A stretch of 64,000 nt of DNA from contig NZ_PDKN01000005.1 of NCBI RefSeq assembly GCF_004116335.1, positions 124,001 to 188,000 of the forward strand. The letters run 5' to 3'. Origin of the DNA: Candidatus Marinarcus aquaticus (lineage in GTDB: Bacteria; Campylobacterota; Campylobacteria; Campylobacterales; Arcobacteraceae). This document shows, in pieces, positions 7,539-16,195 of this stretch (position 1 is the stretch's first letter; every line of letters begins with the position of its first letter). A program made the translations under genes and the position numbers. The notes under the pieces were generated by a model that was given only the letters and a program-made list of their open reading frames with translations, ran no database searches and had not been told where the DNA came from.

Positions 7539-8444
7539 TCAGCGTTTACGTTTTAGAAACAGTGAAAAATAAATTCCACTGAAAATAAATACCACTCCTA
7601 AGAGGTGGTAGAATTTTGGCATTTCATTTAAAAAAATAAAAGCCAGAATGGCACCAAAAATAGGCATAAGGTGTGTGAATTGTCCTGTTTTTTCGGCCCC
7701 GATTTCTAAAATTCCATGATTCCAAAAAAGAAACGATAAAATAGAGGGAAAGATAATAATAAAAGCAATAAAGTGCCAATGCAGTTTCACTTCAATCCAA
7801 TCATAGGCAAAGTTATCAGTATAGATAAAATAAAATGGACTCAGTACAATCAAGCCTATGGTGACCGTTGTTGTGAGAAACTGCAAGGGATTGAGCGTGA
7901 TTTTTTTATAACGCAACAGTACGGAGTACATGGCCCAAGACAAAGAAGCCAACATCACAAATAAATCACCTCTGTTGAGTTCAAACGTGCTGATTTTTTG
8001 AAAGTCCCCTTGTAATACAATAAAAACAACCCCAACCGTTGAAGATGCAATTCCTAAAAGTTGGTATCGACTGATTTTATCTTTTAAAATAATAAAAGCC
8101 AATACAAGCACTAAAATAGGGAAAACAGAGTTGATTAACAATGCATTCGTAGCCATGGTATCTTGTAAGCCAATATATAAAAACGTATTAAAGCAACTCA
8201 CAGAGAGTATGGAGAGTATGCTTAAATAGATGAAATCTTTTTTTAAAGCCTGCATGATGGGTTTAAACTCTTTAATTAAAAAAGGCAAAATACAAAAAAA
8301 TACACCCATCCATCGGTAAAAAGCCAAAGTTATGGGAGAGAGTGCATCGTGTAAGTATCGTCCTAAGATAAAGTTTGCCGACCAAAAAAGCACGCACAGT
8401 GCTAAAAGTGTATAGATTTTAATGTGTTCATAATTTGTTTGCAT
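7539..8444 (-). CDS. EamA/DMT family transporter
   Basis: A 301-residue membrane protein with ten predicted helices in two EamA repeats (about 10-140 and 155-295). SANFILGRYL and ALAFYRWMGVF in the first repeat and the FLFWNHGI segment in the second are family-typical. Members export amino acids and other metabolites, but the substrate is not predictable. Its stop codon directly follows that of the convergent methyltransferase gene. Confidence 0.85.
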   Translation of the reverse strand: MQTNYEHIKIYTLLALCVLFWSANFILGRYLHDALSPITLAFYRWMGVFFCILPFLIKEFKPIMQALKKDFIYLSILSILSVSCFNTFLYIGLQDTMATNALLINSVFPILVLVLAFIILKDKISRYQLLGIASSTVGVVFIVLQGDFQKISTFELNRGDLFVMLASLSWAMYSVLLRYKKITLNPLQFLTTTVTIGLIVLSPFYFIYTDNFAYDWIEVKLHWHFIAFIIIFPSILSFLFWNHGILEIGAEKTGQFTHLMPIFGAILAFIFLNEMPKFYHLLGVVFIFSGIYFSLFLKRKR

Positions 8445-8533
8445 GTGGCATTTTAATATATCTTGGATTGAAGTTATATAAAATTTTTATATAAGTTTCA
8501 AAAGAGCTTGTTATAATACCACAAAGGAAAATA

Positions 8534-9322
8534 ATGGAATATTTTACAGAATCGATTGGGTGTTTTGAAGTGGTATTTGACCCTTATAATGGCGTAACCG
8601 TTAAAAGTGAAAGCATCCCTAATAATAAAGAGCAATTTGAAAAAAATTTACAACAACTCATCCAACAACTTAAAGAGGGAAAACGTAATCTTTTATGGAT
8701 ATATTTGGATATTGAACACTCCTATTTAATTCCTTATTTGAGCATGCATGGTTTTACCTTTCATACCTGTCAAACCACGCGACTGTTAATGGTGAAAAAG
8801 ATTGCCAATAATCCTATCATTCCTACAGCATCCAATCATACCTTGGGTGTGGGTGTAGTGGTGCTTAATGATGCCAATGAAGTATTGGTCATACAAGAAC
8901 GTATCTCTAAAACAACGTATAAATTACCTGGTGGTCATATTGATGATGGTGAGATGATTTCAACAGCAGTTGCACGTGAGGTCAAAGAAGAGACAGGGGT
9001 GGATGTGGTGTTTGATTCCATCATCTCATTGGGTCATTTCTACCCACATCAATTTGATAAAAGCAATTTGTATATTATCTGTAAAGCCACGCCATTAAGT
9101 GCAGAGATTAATATCAGTGACACTGCCGAAATTGTCGATGCAAAATGGGTGGATGTGCAAGAGTATTTAAACGATGATGAGGTACTTGAATACAATAAAG
9201 AGCTCATCTCTTTGGCACTTAATACCAAAGGCTTAAAGCCTTTTGATTTGGAAAGTTTGAAGAAAATCCCCAAAACGTATGAACTGTTTAAATTAGATAA
9301 AATAACGCAAATGAGTTATTAA
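8534..9322 (+). CDS. Nudix hydrolase with N-terminal extension
   Basis: A 262-residue protein. The Nudix box is complete (Gly134 to Val156: GHIDDGE, then AREVKEETGV), giving metal-dependent hydrolysis of a nucleoside diphosphate linked to another group. Residues 1-95 form a pre-Nudix domain like that of plant and proteobacterial NUDT6-like proteins, with LWIYLDIEHSYLIPYLSMHG. The substrate is unknown. The start follows AAAGGAAAATA. Confidence 0.85.
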   Translation: MEYFTESIGCFEVVFDPYNGVTVKSESIPNNKEQFEKNLQQLIQQLKEGKRNLLWIYLDIEHSYLIPYLSMHGFTFHTCQTTRLLMVKKIANNPIIPTASNHTLGVGVVVLNDANEVLVIQERISKTTYKLPGGHIDDGEMISTAVAREVKEETGVDVVFDSIISLGHFYPHQFDKSNLYIICKATPLSAEINISDTAEIVDAKWVDVQEYLNDDEVLEYNKELISLALNTKGLKPFDLESLKKIPKTYELFKLDKITQMSY

Positions 9323-9385
9323 ACATTCCTTTTTTTAAATAAAGATATAGTATATATTAATTAGAAAAAAGTTCGGAGAAGAAGT

Positions 9386-9757
9386 ATGAAGTATGGTACA
9401 CAACGAATGGTCATGTATCCGCATTTAAATGCAGCAGGAATTCTATTTGGTGGTATGGCATTGGCATGGGTAGATGAAGACGCTATTATTTTTGCAGCAA
9501 ACTTACTGGATACTAATCGTATTGCTATGGTGAAGATGTCGGAAGTGGTTTTTAAAAGTTCAGCCAATATTGGAGATATTTTAGTTTCTGGGGTCGAAAT
9601 TGTACGTGTGGGGAAAACCTCCATTACAGTGAAGTGTGAATTACGTAATAAAACCACCAATCAAGTCATCATTCAAGTTGATGAGATTGTGATCGTTGCA
9701 TTGGACTACAATAAGCGCCCAACAGTCCATAAACTCGCAGATGGAGCAGATTTTTAA
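9386..9757 (+). CDS. Acyl-CoA thioesterase, YciA-like hotdog fold
   Basis: A 123-residue protein with VMYPHLNAAGILFGGMALAWVDEDA, the N-terminal hotdog helix region with catalytic Asp typical of YciA/BFIT-type thioesterases, which hydrolyse short and medium acyl-CoAs in the cytoplasm. It is a single-domain copy of normal length. The upstream sequence GGAGAAGAAGT serves as ribosome binding site. Confidence 0.85.
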   Translation: MKYGTQRMVMYPHLNAAGILFGGMALAWVDEDAIIFAANLLDTNRIAMVKMSEVVFKSSANIGDILVSGVEIVRVGKTSITVKCELRNKTTNQVIIQVDEIVIVALDYNKRPTVHKLADGADF

Positions 9758-9835
9758 AATAACATTTTTGTGATAAGTTTTCTTTTAATTATCTCTTCGT
9801 TACTATAGTGTTATCTAAAGATTTTTGAGGCTACA

Positions 9836-11686
9836 GTGACGAAAAAAAACAGAAAAAATCTCTACATCATTGGCGCATTTTTATTGTGCGAAATGGTGAT
9901 TGTATTCGTAATCAATCAAATCAGTGATTCTAAAAAAATCACACTTTTAAATGCAGCCAATAAAGTGGTAACCACCCAATTTAATACCGTATATAACTCT
10001 TTTGAAACTCTTGCAAATACCGTCTTTAAAGGGTACATCAATAAACCCGAAATCATTAATGCCTTTGCACACAAAGAACGAGAAAGGTTGTATAATCTTC
10101 TTAAAGAAGATTATATCTATCTTTCATCGATTAACTTTAAACAGATTCATTTTCATCTTCCCAATAATGACTCTTTTTTGCGTATGCATAAACCTGAACG
10201 TTTTGGGGATGACCTTACAAATATTCGCTACAGTGTAGAGTCTGTCAACAAATATCACAAACCCATTATGGGCTTAGAAATGGGGCGTGTGGTTCCTGGA
10301 TTTCGTTATGTGTATCCTTTATTTAATACAAAAAAAGAGTATTTAGGAAGTGTAGAGACCTCCTTTAGTGTTAAAGCTTTTGCTCATAAAGTCGAAGAGG
10401 TGTTTGATGTACATACTCATTTTTTAATTAATAAAGAGGTGTATGATCGTAAGATTTTTGAAGAGTATAAAGATTACTACTCTAAAAGCATTGAGAGCGA
10501 AGCCTATATTTTATTGGTGCGAGAAGCCATTCGTAAAATCAAACAAGAAGAGCAACAAATTTATAAAGTTTTTCAAAATGATTTAAAACAGACCATCAAT
10601 GAAAAAATGCGTATGAACAAAGAGTTCAGTTTAGAAATTGAGTTGGGAAAAACAAGTGAAGGGCACAAACATAAAATTGCGACTTTCTTACCTCTGTTTA
10701 ATATTCAAAATCAAAAGATGGCATATTTTGTCGTTTATCAAGACAGCGATGAATTGGCTCACTTGCAAGAAGAGAGTTATTACAGTTATGGTCTTTTTAC
10801 ATTGATCAATATTTTGATTTTTATTTTGATTTATAAAGAGGTGAATTTCAGAGAGAATTTGCTTATAAGAATTAAAGAGAGTACACAAAAACTCAGACAA
10901 AAAAGAGCAGAGCTCGAAGAATTAAATAACTCCTTAGAGGTGCGAATTAAAAAAGAGGTTCAAAAAAGTCGAGAGCATGAGTTACAACTTTTTGAAGTAG
11001 AAAAGATGGCTCAAATGGGAGAAATGATAGGGAACATCGCACATCAATGGCGACAACCTTTGAGTGCTATTGCTTCATCCTCTTCTGCAATTAAATTGCA
11101 TTATGAACTGGAAGTTTTAAACAAAGAGGGGCTGTATAATTATTTGGATGGGATTACAAGAAGTACGCAATATCTCTCTGAAACCATTGATACGTTTAGG
11201 AATTTTGTCAAAGATGATCGAAGTATTCAAGAAGCAAGTGTACAAGAGGTTTTAGAACAAGGTTTGAGTATTGTCAATGATTCATTAAAATCCAATAATA
11301 TTAAATTACATAAAAATTACACGGTGGAACCAATACGGATTAAAACCATTCCAAAAGAGCTCATACAAGTCTTTATCAATGTTATTAACAATGCACGGGA
11401 TATTATTTTAGAGCGAAAAATAAAAAATCCTCAGATCGTTTTAAATGTTGAAAATATCCATGAAACGGTTGTTATTTCCATTGAAGATAATGCAGGAGGA
11501 ATTCCTCAAGAGATTTTACCAAAAGTGTTTGATTTGTACTTTACCACCAAACATCAAAGCAGAGGTACAGGAATAGGACTTCATATGAGTCGCAAAATTG
11601 TTCATGACCATTTAAAAGGAAAGATGTATGTACACAACAGCTCTTTAGGAGCTCGTTTTGTCATGGAGCTTCCTTTAGAGATTTAG
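9836..11686 (+). CDS. Orphan sensor histidine kinase with periplasmic Cache-like domain
   Basis: A 616-residue membrane kinase starting at a GTG. A helix at about 10-30 and another at about 322-343 (GLFTLINILIFILIYKEV) enclose a periplasmic domain containing FLRMHKPERFGDDL, which looks like a double Cache. A coiled coil (350-395) leads to the HisKA domain with His403 in GNIAHQWRQPLSAI, then the ATPase domain with NNARDI (N box), DNAGGIP (G1), YFTTKH (F) and GTGIGLHMSR (G2). No response regulator is encoded nearby. It ends four bases into the convergent PhyH gene. Confidence 0.85.
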   Translation: MTKKNRKNLYIIGAFLLCEMVIVFVINQISDSKKITLLNAANKVVTTQFNTVYNSFETLANTVFKGYINKPEIINAFAHKERERLYNLLKEDYIYLSSINFKQIHFHLPNNDSFLRMHKPERFGDDLTNIRYSVESVNKYHKPIMGLEMGRVVPGFRYVYPLFNTKKEYLGSVETSFSVKAFAHKVEEVFDVHTHFLINKEVYDRKIFEEYKDYYSKSIESEAYILLVREAIRKIKQEEQQIYKVFQNDLKQTINEKMRMNKEFSLEIELGKTSEGHKHKIATFLPLFNIQNQKMAYFVVYQDSDELAHLQEESYYSYGLFTLINILIFILIYKEVNFRENLLIRIKESTQKLRQKRAELEELNNSLEVRIKKEVQKSREHELQLFEVEKMAQMGEMIGNIAHQWRQPLSAIASSSSAIKLHYELEVLNKEGLYNYLDGITRSTQYLSETIDTFRNFVKDDRSIQEASVQEVLEQGLSIVNDSLKSNNIKLHKNYTVEPIRIKTIPKELIQVFINVINNARDIILERKIKNPQIVLNVENIHETVVISIEDNAGGIPQEILPKVFDLYFTTKHQSRGTGIGLHMSRKIVHDHLKGKMYVHNSSLGARFVMELPLEI

Positions 11687-12417
11687 TCTAAAACAACCTC
11701 TTCAAAGTCACTTCGTGTGTCTTTAAGAGCTTTGTTATGGGCTGCCTTAACCGTATATACAAAAGAGATTTTAGCTTGATCCGTGATATTCTTTCCTGCA
11801 TGGTGCAAGGTTTTACAATGAAAAAGAACCACATCTCCTTGATGTAAATTGGTGTGCACTTTTTGTTCAATGAGGGCTTTGTTTTTTTGGTGATCATCTA
11901 AAAAATTACTCATCTCATCAAACTGCTCTTTTTCAAGTTGAAGTGTGTGTGAGCCAGGAATAAACTCCAATAAACCATTTTCTAAATACTCATCATCCAA
12001 TGCCAACCATACTGAGACCAAATCAGAGGTTTCAAAGTTCCAGTATCGTACATCTTGGTGCCAAAAGGTGCGAGAACTGATTTGAGGCATTTTGGTCATA
12101 ATAGAGTTGTGGTGTGCGAGTGTCAGTACAGGGGTATCTTTTAAAACCTGTTTTAAAATAGGGCGAATTTCATCATATGTCATCCACTCTTGGAAAACAG
12201 CTTCTCTTTTATAAACTTGTCGCAGTCGTCGTACTGTAACTGAAGAGTCCTCTTGTTGGAGATACTCTTGTTCACTCTCTATGGGAAGCTGTTTGGCTTC
12301 TAAATGTTGTTTTGCTTTGTGCAATATTGCTTCGCACAACGTTTGTGGTGCAAAGTTGCGTAAAACTAAAAAACCATTTTTATTGAATTCATTCAGTTGT
12401 TCTTGATTTAATTGCAT
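11683..12417 (-). CDS. Phytanoyl-CoA dioxygenase (PhyH) family oxygenase
   Basis: A 244-residue Fe(II)/2-oxoglutarate oxygenase. The metal triad can be read: His120 and Asp122 in FWHQDVRYW and His206 in LHHAGKN; the segment NGLLEFIPGSH between them is family-typical. It hydroxylates a small molecule that the sequence does not reveal. It ends overlapping the convergent histidine kinase by four bases. A second, unrelated 2OG oxygenase lies at 12803-13519. Confidence 0.85.
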   Translation of the reverse strand: MQLNQEQLNEFNKNGFLVLRNFAPQTLCEAILHKAKQHLEAKQLPIESEQEYLQQEDSSVTVRRLRQVYKREAVFQEWMTYDEIRPILKQVLKDTPVLTLAHHNSIMTKMPQISSRTFWHQDVRYWNFETSDLVSVWLALDDEYLENGLLEFIPGSHTLQLEKEQFDEMSNFLDDHQKNKALIEQKVHTNLHQGDVVLFHCKTLHHAGKNITDQAKISFVYTVKAAHNKALKDTRSDFEEVVLD

Positions 12418-12488
12418 ACTATCTCTTTGGTTGTATTAAAGCGTAATTGTACAATCTTAAAACTGATGAAAAAATTGAAAAGTAAGTT

Positions 12489-12716
12489 TTACTCTTCAAA
12501 ATCTCGGTATGAACTTTTGTGCATTGATTCAAAGTCATCAATATCGTCATCATAGTAATCATCATAATCGACTGTAAAAATTTTGTCATAACCTAATTTT
12601 TGCAGTTCAGCATCCAGATTCTCTTCAGATAATCTGTTTTTGATTTTTGACATGATGAGCTCAATGTGTTCCTCTGTAACATTGTTTGCTCTAAGCTCAT
12701 AAATAATCGAATCCAT
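12489..12716 (-). CDS. Small acidic protein of unknown function
   Basis: A 75-residue protein with a helical N-terminal half (ANNVTEEHIELIMSKIKNRL) and a very acidic C-terminal half (YDDYYDDDIDDFES). Ribosome binding site GAGGATTGAGTA. It lies between the two oxygenase genes on the same strand, 86 bases after the 2OG oxygenase. NNVTEEHIE has a faint likeness to NNITLEEIV in the small proteins at 15052 and 15899, too short to call homology. Confidence 0.6.
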   Translation of the reverse strand: MDSIIYELRANNVTEEHIELIMSKIKNRLSEENLDAELQKLGYDKIFTVDYDDYYDDDIDDFESMHKSSYRDFEE

Positions 12717-12802
12717 TACTCAATCCTCTTATATTTCTATACAATAATTTTAGCGTATTTTTTTAACGCTTTTATGATTTTATTTTAAATTTTTTCAGAC
12801 AT

Positions 12803-13519
12803 TTATTGCACAATTGCATCATGCCACTGTACCAATGTCAGCCTATATCCCTCTTTTACAGGTAGAACCTCATGTGTAAAAAATGGATTACTTAAAAACA
12901 ATACCATGTCCCCTTTTTGTGGAGAGAGTTTTACATTTTGCTGTGTTTCATCATACAAATAGTTAAAAACAAGCTCTCCTCCACTGAATGAGTATGGCGT
13001 AGTCAGTGTTTCATCGTGCTCTGTTAAAAACAGAACGGAAGTCACTTTTCTTTGTGGTGCCACGGGTAAAAAACCCACAATCTCACTCTCTTTGAGCAAT
13101 ACATTGGAGTCATCACTGTGTGCTTTATAGAATGACCCTTTCGTATACTCAAGCATTTGAATTTGCGTTGAAGTGGTTAATACCACAGAAAAAAATGCTT
13201 CAATCTCCTCTTTATGCTCTAAAAAAACACTCTTATATACGTTGGTATACAAGGTTTCCAAGTCATAAATCTTTGTCTTTCGAATATCGGTTTTAAGTGC
13301 TTCATCCAAGACCAAATCAGAACTTTTGCGTATTTTAGCATCGCATGCATTGTTGCTTTCTTGAATGGCATCACAAATATGCTCACAGTTTTCAGATGAT
13401 AAAAAGTTTTTAATCACTAAAAATGGCAAGTCATGGTATGGATTGGGCAACAGTTTTGTTGGCATATCCACATGGAGCAAAAAGTCATCGCAATAGATTT
13501 TATTGCTGATTTGTGTCAT
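12803..13519 (-). CDS. 2OG-Fe(II) oxygenase, prolyl-4-hydroxylase (PKHD) type
   Basis: A 238-residue oxygenase. I chose the ATG at 13519, which overlaps the stop of the SnoaL-like gene as ATGA and follows GGAGAAAAAAAC. Iron ligands His134 and Asp136 (YKAHSDDS) and His216 (FTHEVLPV), with Arg226 for 2-oxoglutarate. SFSGGELVF is typical of the Piu3/YbiX-like P4H group. The substrate is unknown; neighbours include an aminopeptidase and a SnoaL-like protein in one operon. Confidence 0.85.
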   Translation of the reverse strand: MTQISNKIYCDDFLLHVDMPTKLLPNPYHDLPFLVIKNFLSSENCEHICDAIQESNNACDAKIRKSSDLVLDEALKTDIRKTKIYDLETLYTNVYKSVFLEHKEEIEAFFSVVLTTSTQIQMLEYTKGSFYKAHSDDSNVLLKESEIVGFLPVAPQRKVTSVLFLTEHDETLTTPYSFSGGELVFNYLYDETQQNVKLSPQKGDMVLFLSNPFFTHEVLPVKEGYRLTLVQWHDAIVQ

Positions 13520-13929
13520 GTTTTTTTCTCCAATTGACTGTAGAGGTTGGTTAAATCTCCCAATACCCAAATATCTACAATTTTCCCTTCTTGAAATCTG
13601 AAAAATGAAGCACCGTTATATTTGATTCTATTTCCGCTTGCTTCAAAGTTAAAAAGCTTACCTTTGTGTGTTCCATTATAAATGGCTCGAACGGCAATTG
13701 CATCACCTTCACAAATCATGGTTTCAATACCGTGGAAAAGATTTGGAATACCTGTTAAGATATTGTCCATGTACTTTTCAAACTCTTTTTTCCCCACAGC
13801 ATTGATGTTCAATGAACCGTGGAACGTGATATTATCATCAAATAAGATGTCAATGTAGTCTTTGTTGTTTTTATTCCAAAGCTCTTCATAGTAGAGTTTG
13901 ACTAACTCTTTATTTGATTTTATTTTCAT
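13516..13929 (-). CDS. SnoaL-like / NTF2-fold protein
   Basis: A 137-residue protein of the SnoaL/ketosteroid isomerase-like fold: helix-rich NKELVKLYYEELWNKNN, then FHGIETMICEGDAIAVRAIYNGTHKG and a final FRFQEGKIVDIWVLGDLTNLY. Such proteins bind or isomerise small hydrophobic substrates, and polyketide cyclases are in the same family, but many are uncharacterised. It starts 7 bases after the M42 gene and overlaps the oxygenase by four bases, so the genes are co-translated. Confidence 0.8.
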   Translation of the reverse strand: MKIKSNKELVKLYYEELWNKNNKDYIDILFDDNITFHGSLNINAVGKKEFEKYMDNILTGIPNLFHGIETMICEGDAIAVRAIYNGTHKGKLFNFEASGNRIKYNGASFFRFQEGKIVDIWVLGDLTNLYSQLEKKT

Positions 13930-13936
13930 AATGGCG

Positions 13937-15055
13937 TTATTTCCCTTTTTCTTGTTTTTGTTTAATATAGAGTTGCGTTAATATATACAGTACCGTTTTA
14001 ACCGATAACACTGAAGCACTCTCTTCAACAGTATGATAACCTGTTGTTGGTATTTGCAGTGTGGTTCCTTGAATGGCACCTCGCGACTCTTTTGTAATTC
14101 TTCCCATCTCTGTACTACCTAATGACAGAAGAGGTTGGTGTTTCTCTTTTCTTAGTTTATTCAACTCTTGAATGTACATATCTTTGCATGAAAACGCTAT
14201 GTTGTTGTGATGACAAAATGTTTTAAGTGTCTTTAGCAATGGTGACTTGAATCGTGCATTGGCATCTTTGTTTCGTAAAACAATCTGTTGCGCATCGGCT
14301 TGTTCTCTTGTATCATATGGACTGGTGTCTAAAACCAACAATTCATTGGTAAAGAGTCTCTTTTTTTGAAACCACTCATGCACATAACGCCACGATTTTC
14401 CTGCTTCTTCTTGTGCAGTGAAAAATGCAGTACCTTGATACCCATTTTGATACAAATAGATGATAATCGCTGCACTGATAACGTTGTCCAGTTGTGCACT
14501 TAAAATACCACTTTTGTTCTCCAGTTTATCGTTAAAGGCTATGGGCGTTCCTGGTTGCAAATGTTCCAAGCCATTGATTTCAAATACCAAGTTATTAATC
14601 TCTGGACACATATAACTTTTGGTGATTTCACCCATACCTAAATAGCTTCCACTCCAAGGTTCATACGCTTGTACTTTTTGATTTAAATAGCGTGATGTGA
14701 TTTGTTGAAAGGTCTGTTCTGATACAGAGTTTCCTTTTAAATCAGAGCGGTTTTTAGCTAAAAACGCAGCATATTGAAACTCGTTGGGACCCGTACAAAC
14801 TAATCCATGACGGTCAATATGAGCACTGAGCATTCCATGATTTGGATGGCTTCCTTGTGCTACTAATAATCCATCATAATAGTATGTTTGAATTCCAATC
14901 TCTTCTAACTCTCTTTTTAAATAAAGAAAGAAAGAGTGTTCCGAACCGATTACTGATGGGGTTCGAATGAGTTGTTTCAACATGTCTAAAAATGCAACAA
15001 AGTTCTTAATGCCTTCAATTGCTTGTAGTGATTCTTCTTTACTCTTTTTTTTCAT
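13937..15055 (-). CDS. M42 family metallo-aminopeptidase
   Basis: A 372-residue protein. Ligands for two metals can be read in the order expected of M42 peptidases: His79 and Asp81 (SAHIDRHG), Asp190 (QLDNVISA), Glu216/Glu217 (AQEEAGKSW), Asp243 (LDTSPYD) and His341 (YHTVEES). M42 enzymes form large hollow dodecamers that trim peptides in the cytoplasm. Start overlaps the preceding small gene as ATGA. Its place in an operon with a SnoaL protein and an oxygenase is unusual; it could act on a peptide or another amide. Confidence 0.85.
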   Translation of the reverse strand: MKKKSKEESLQAIEGIKNFVAFLDMLKQLIRTPSVIGSEHSFFLYLKRELEEIGIQTYYYDGLLVAQGSHPNHGMLSAHIDRHGLVCTGPNEFQYAAFLAKNRSDLKGNSVSEQTFQQITSRYLNQKVQAYEPWSGSYLGMGEITKSYMCPEINNLVFEINGLEHLQPGTPIAFNDKLENKSGILSAQLDNVISAAIIIYLYQNGYQGTAFFTAQEEAGKSWRYVHEWFQKKRLFTNELLVLDTSPYDTREQADAQQIVLRNKDANARFKSPLLKTLKTFCHHNNIAFSCKDMYIQELNKLRKEKHQPLLSLGSTEMGRITKESRGAIQGTTLQIPTTGYHTVEESASVLSVKTVLYILTQLYIKQKQEKGK

Positions 15056-15291
15056 TGTTTTAAACTGATTACTCTGTCTGCAAGTACAGCTAAATTGTTA
15101 ATATTTAATTTAACGGTACTGTTAACGATATCCTCAAATGTAATATTGTTATTAATTATGATTGAAGAGGCTGAATCCAAACGTCGATTGTTTTTATATT
15201 CGTGTACCACTTCACAGATTAACTGTCTTAACAGATCTCTTTTTTTCTTCTCTTCTCGTTTTTGTTCATCTGTTAAAAGAAATTCGCTCAT
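15052..15291 (-). CDS. Small unknown protein, paralogue of 15899-16123
   Basis: A 79-residue protein. The ATG at 15291 follows GGGAG; an in-frame TTG at 15309 is less likely. The C-terminal 40 residues match the other small protein: NNITFEDIVN here and NNITLEEIVN there, then T-x-KL-x-I and LAD followed by LK at the end. The N-terminal part is charged and helical. It overlaps the M42 aminopeptidase start (ATGA), so it begins that operon. Family and function are unknown. Confidence 0.7.
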   Translation of the reverse strand: MSEFLLTDEQKREEKKKRDLLRQLICEVVHEYKNNRRLDSASSIIINNNITFEDIVNSTVKLNINNLAVLADRVISLKQ

Positions 15292-15333
15292 TTTATTCTC
15301 CCGAGACAATCTGTAGAATAAGGAGAATAAGGG

Positions 15334-15567
15334 TTACTGTTGTTGAATTTGTTGTTCTTGTTTAATCACACACTCTTCGTAAATGTTTTCACACTTAGAA
15401 TAACATGCAACATTTTCAGTCTCTTTTTCATCGCATTTTTCAATACATTGGTCATAGAGTGTATCACACACATCATTGACTTGTAAATCCTCTTGGCTTG
15501 ATGGCATCTCATTGGCATACAAGAACAAGTTGAACACCAATAATGGCACCAACAAAAACTTTAACAT
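15334..15567 (-). CDS. Periplasmic six-cysteine helical-hairpin protein
   Basis: A 77-residue protein with a signal peptide (MLKFLLVPLLVFNLFLYA). The mature part carries six cysteines in a symmetrical order: Cys34-x6-Cys41-x3-Cys45-x9-Cys55-x3-Cys59-x6-Cys66. This pattern fits two antiparallel helices joined by three disulfides, like the twin CX3C proteins of mitochondria. It ends in a Gln-rich tail. A good ribosome binding site (AGGAG) precedes ATG, and a long structured leader lies upstream. No function known. Confidence 0.75.
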   Translation of the reverse strand: MLKFLLVPLLVFNLFLYANEMPSSQEDLQVNDVCDTLYDQCIEKCDEKETENVACYSKCENIYEECVIKQEQQIQQQ

Positions 15568-15898
15568 CGGCTTTCTCCTGTTTAACTTACGAGTAAGTTT
15601 AATTTGTTACTATGAGTGCACTCTTATAGCAGAGTACACATCAACAATTCTCAAAAACTTTTCTATGCATTTGGCGGTGCGGGAAGTTTTTGAGACCTCT
15701 GAACGAGCGTTTCCTTATTCTACTTATCGAATTATAAACTAAAAGTTGAAAAAAAATTTCAAAATGAATTTAAAAAAAATGATTTTTTTTAAGAGGTGGC
15801 TTTTTTAGGCTTTTATAGCAATGAAATTTTTTAAAAAAATGGACTTTTTTTTAAAGCAAAAAAGCAAAAAAGTGAGATTTTTTAAAAAAATTGAAGCT
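15568..15898. other. 331-base gene-free stretch upstream of the six-cysteine gene
   Basis: The part next to the gene (15590-15700) has ordinary composition and contains the stem-loop at 15649-15695 and the palindrome GAGTGCACTC at 15614. The outer part (about 15745-15895) is a block of long A and T runs, with ATTTTTTAAAAAAAT occurring twice. It may hold promoters, terminators or curved DNA. No reading frame is supported. Confidence 0.6.
15649..15695 (-). ncRNA. Stem-loop in the leader of the six-cysteine gene
   Basis: A perfect 12-base inverted repeat (TCTCAAAAACTT and its complement) encloses a 23-base loop containing GGCGGTGCGGG on the plus strand. It sits 82-128 bases before the ATG at 15567. 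It matches none of the riboswitch or RNA families I can recognise. It could be part of the mRNA leader or of a separate small RNA. Confidence 0.4.
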
Positions 15899-16123
15899 TT
15901 ACTTGAGTTTGTTGATATGATCTGCCAGTTTTGCAATATCAAAAATACCAAGTTTCATGGTTTTATTGACAATTTCTTCGAGTGTAATGTTATTCTCTAA
16001 TGCAATTTTTGCTGCACCATCGAAGTCTTGTTTTGCCCGAATAAGTGTAGAAATCTCCGCTACTTTGTCATAAATGGGATCATACGCACGGTACGTACTT
16101 TTAACAGAGTTTGAATCATCCAC
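15899..16123 (-). CDS. Small unknown protein, paralogue of 15052-15291
   Basis: A 74-residue protein that probably starts at GTG (16123), since no ATG is in frame before a stop. Its second half (AKIALENNITLEEIVNKTMK, then LGIFDIAKLAD) is homologous to the protein at 15052. The N-terminal half is helical. It stands alone, upstream of the six-cysteine gene on the same strand. Function unknown. Confidence 0.6.
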   Translation of the reverse strand: MDDSNSVKSTYRAYDPIYDKVAEISTLIRAKQDFDGAAKIALENNITLEEIVNKTMKLGIFDIAKLADHINKLK

Positions 16124-16195
16124 GTCATTAACCTATTTGATTTGAAGTTGGGGTTATCCCTTGGCTATTATAATACAAATTTAAACAAGAGTCTA

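Noticed and set aside
15649-15720. Possible SRP or 6S RNA
   Set aside because: GGTGCGGGAAG recalls SRP RNA, but the conserved SRP tetraloop and helix 8 sequence are absent, and no full 6S-like fold could be drawn.
15745-15895. Insertion-sequence remnant or repeat array in the A/T-run block
   Set aside because: No transposase fragment, target duplication or regular spacing was seen; the repeats are short A/T runs.
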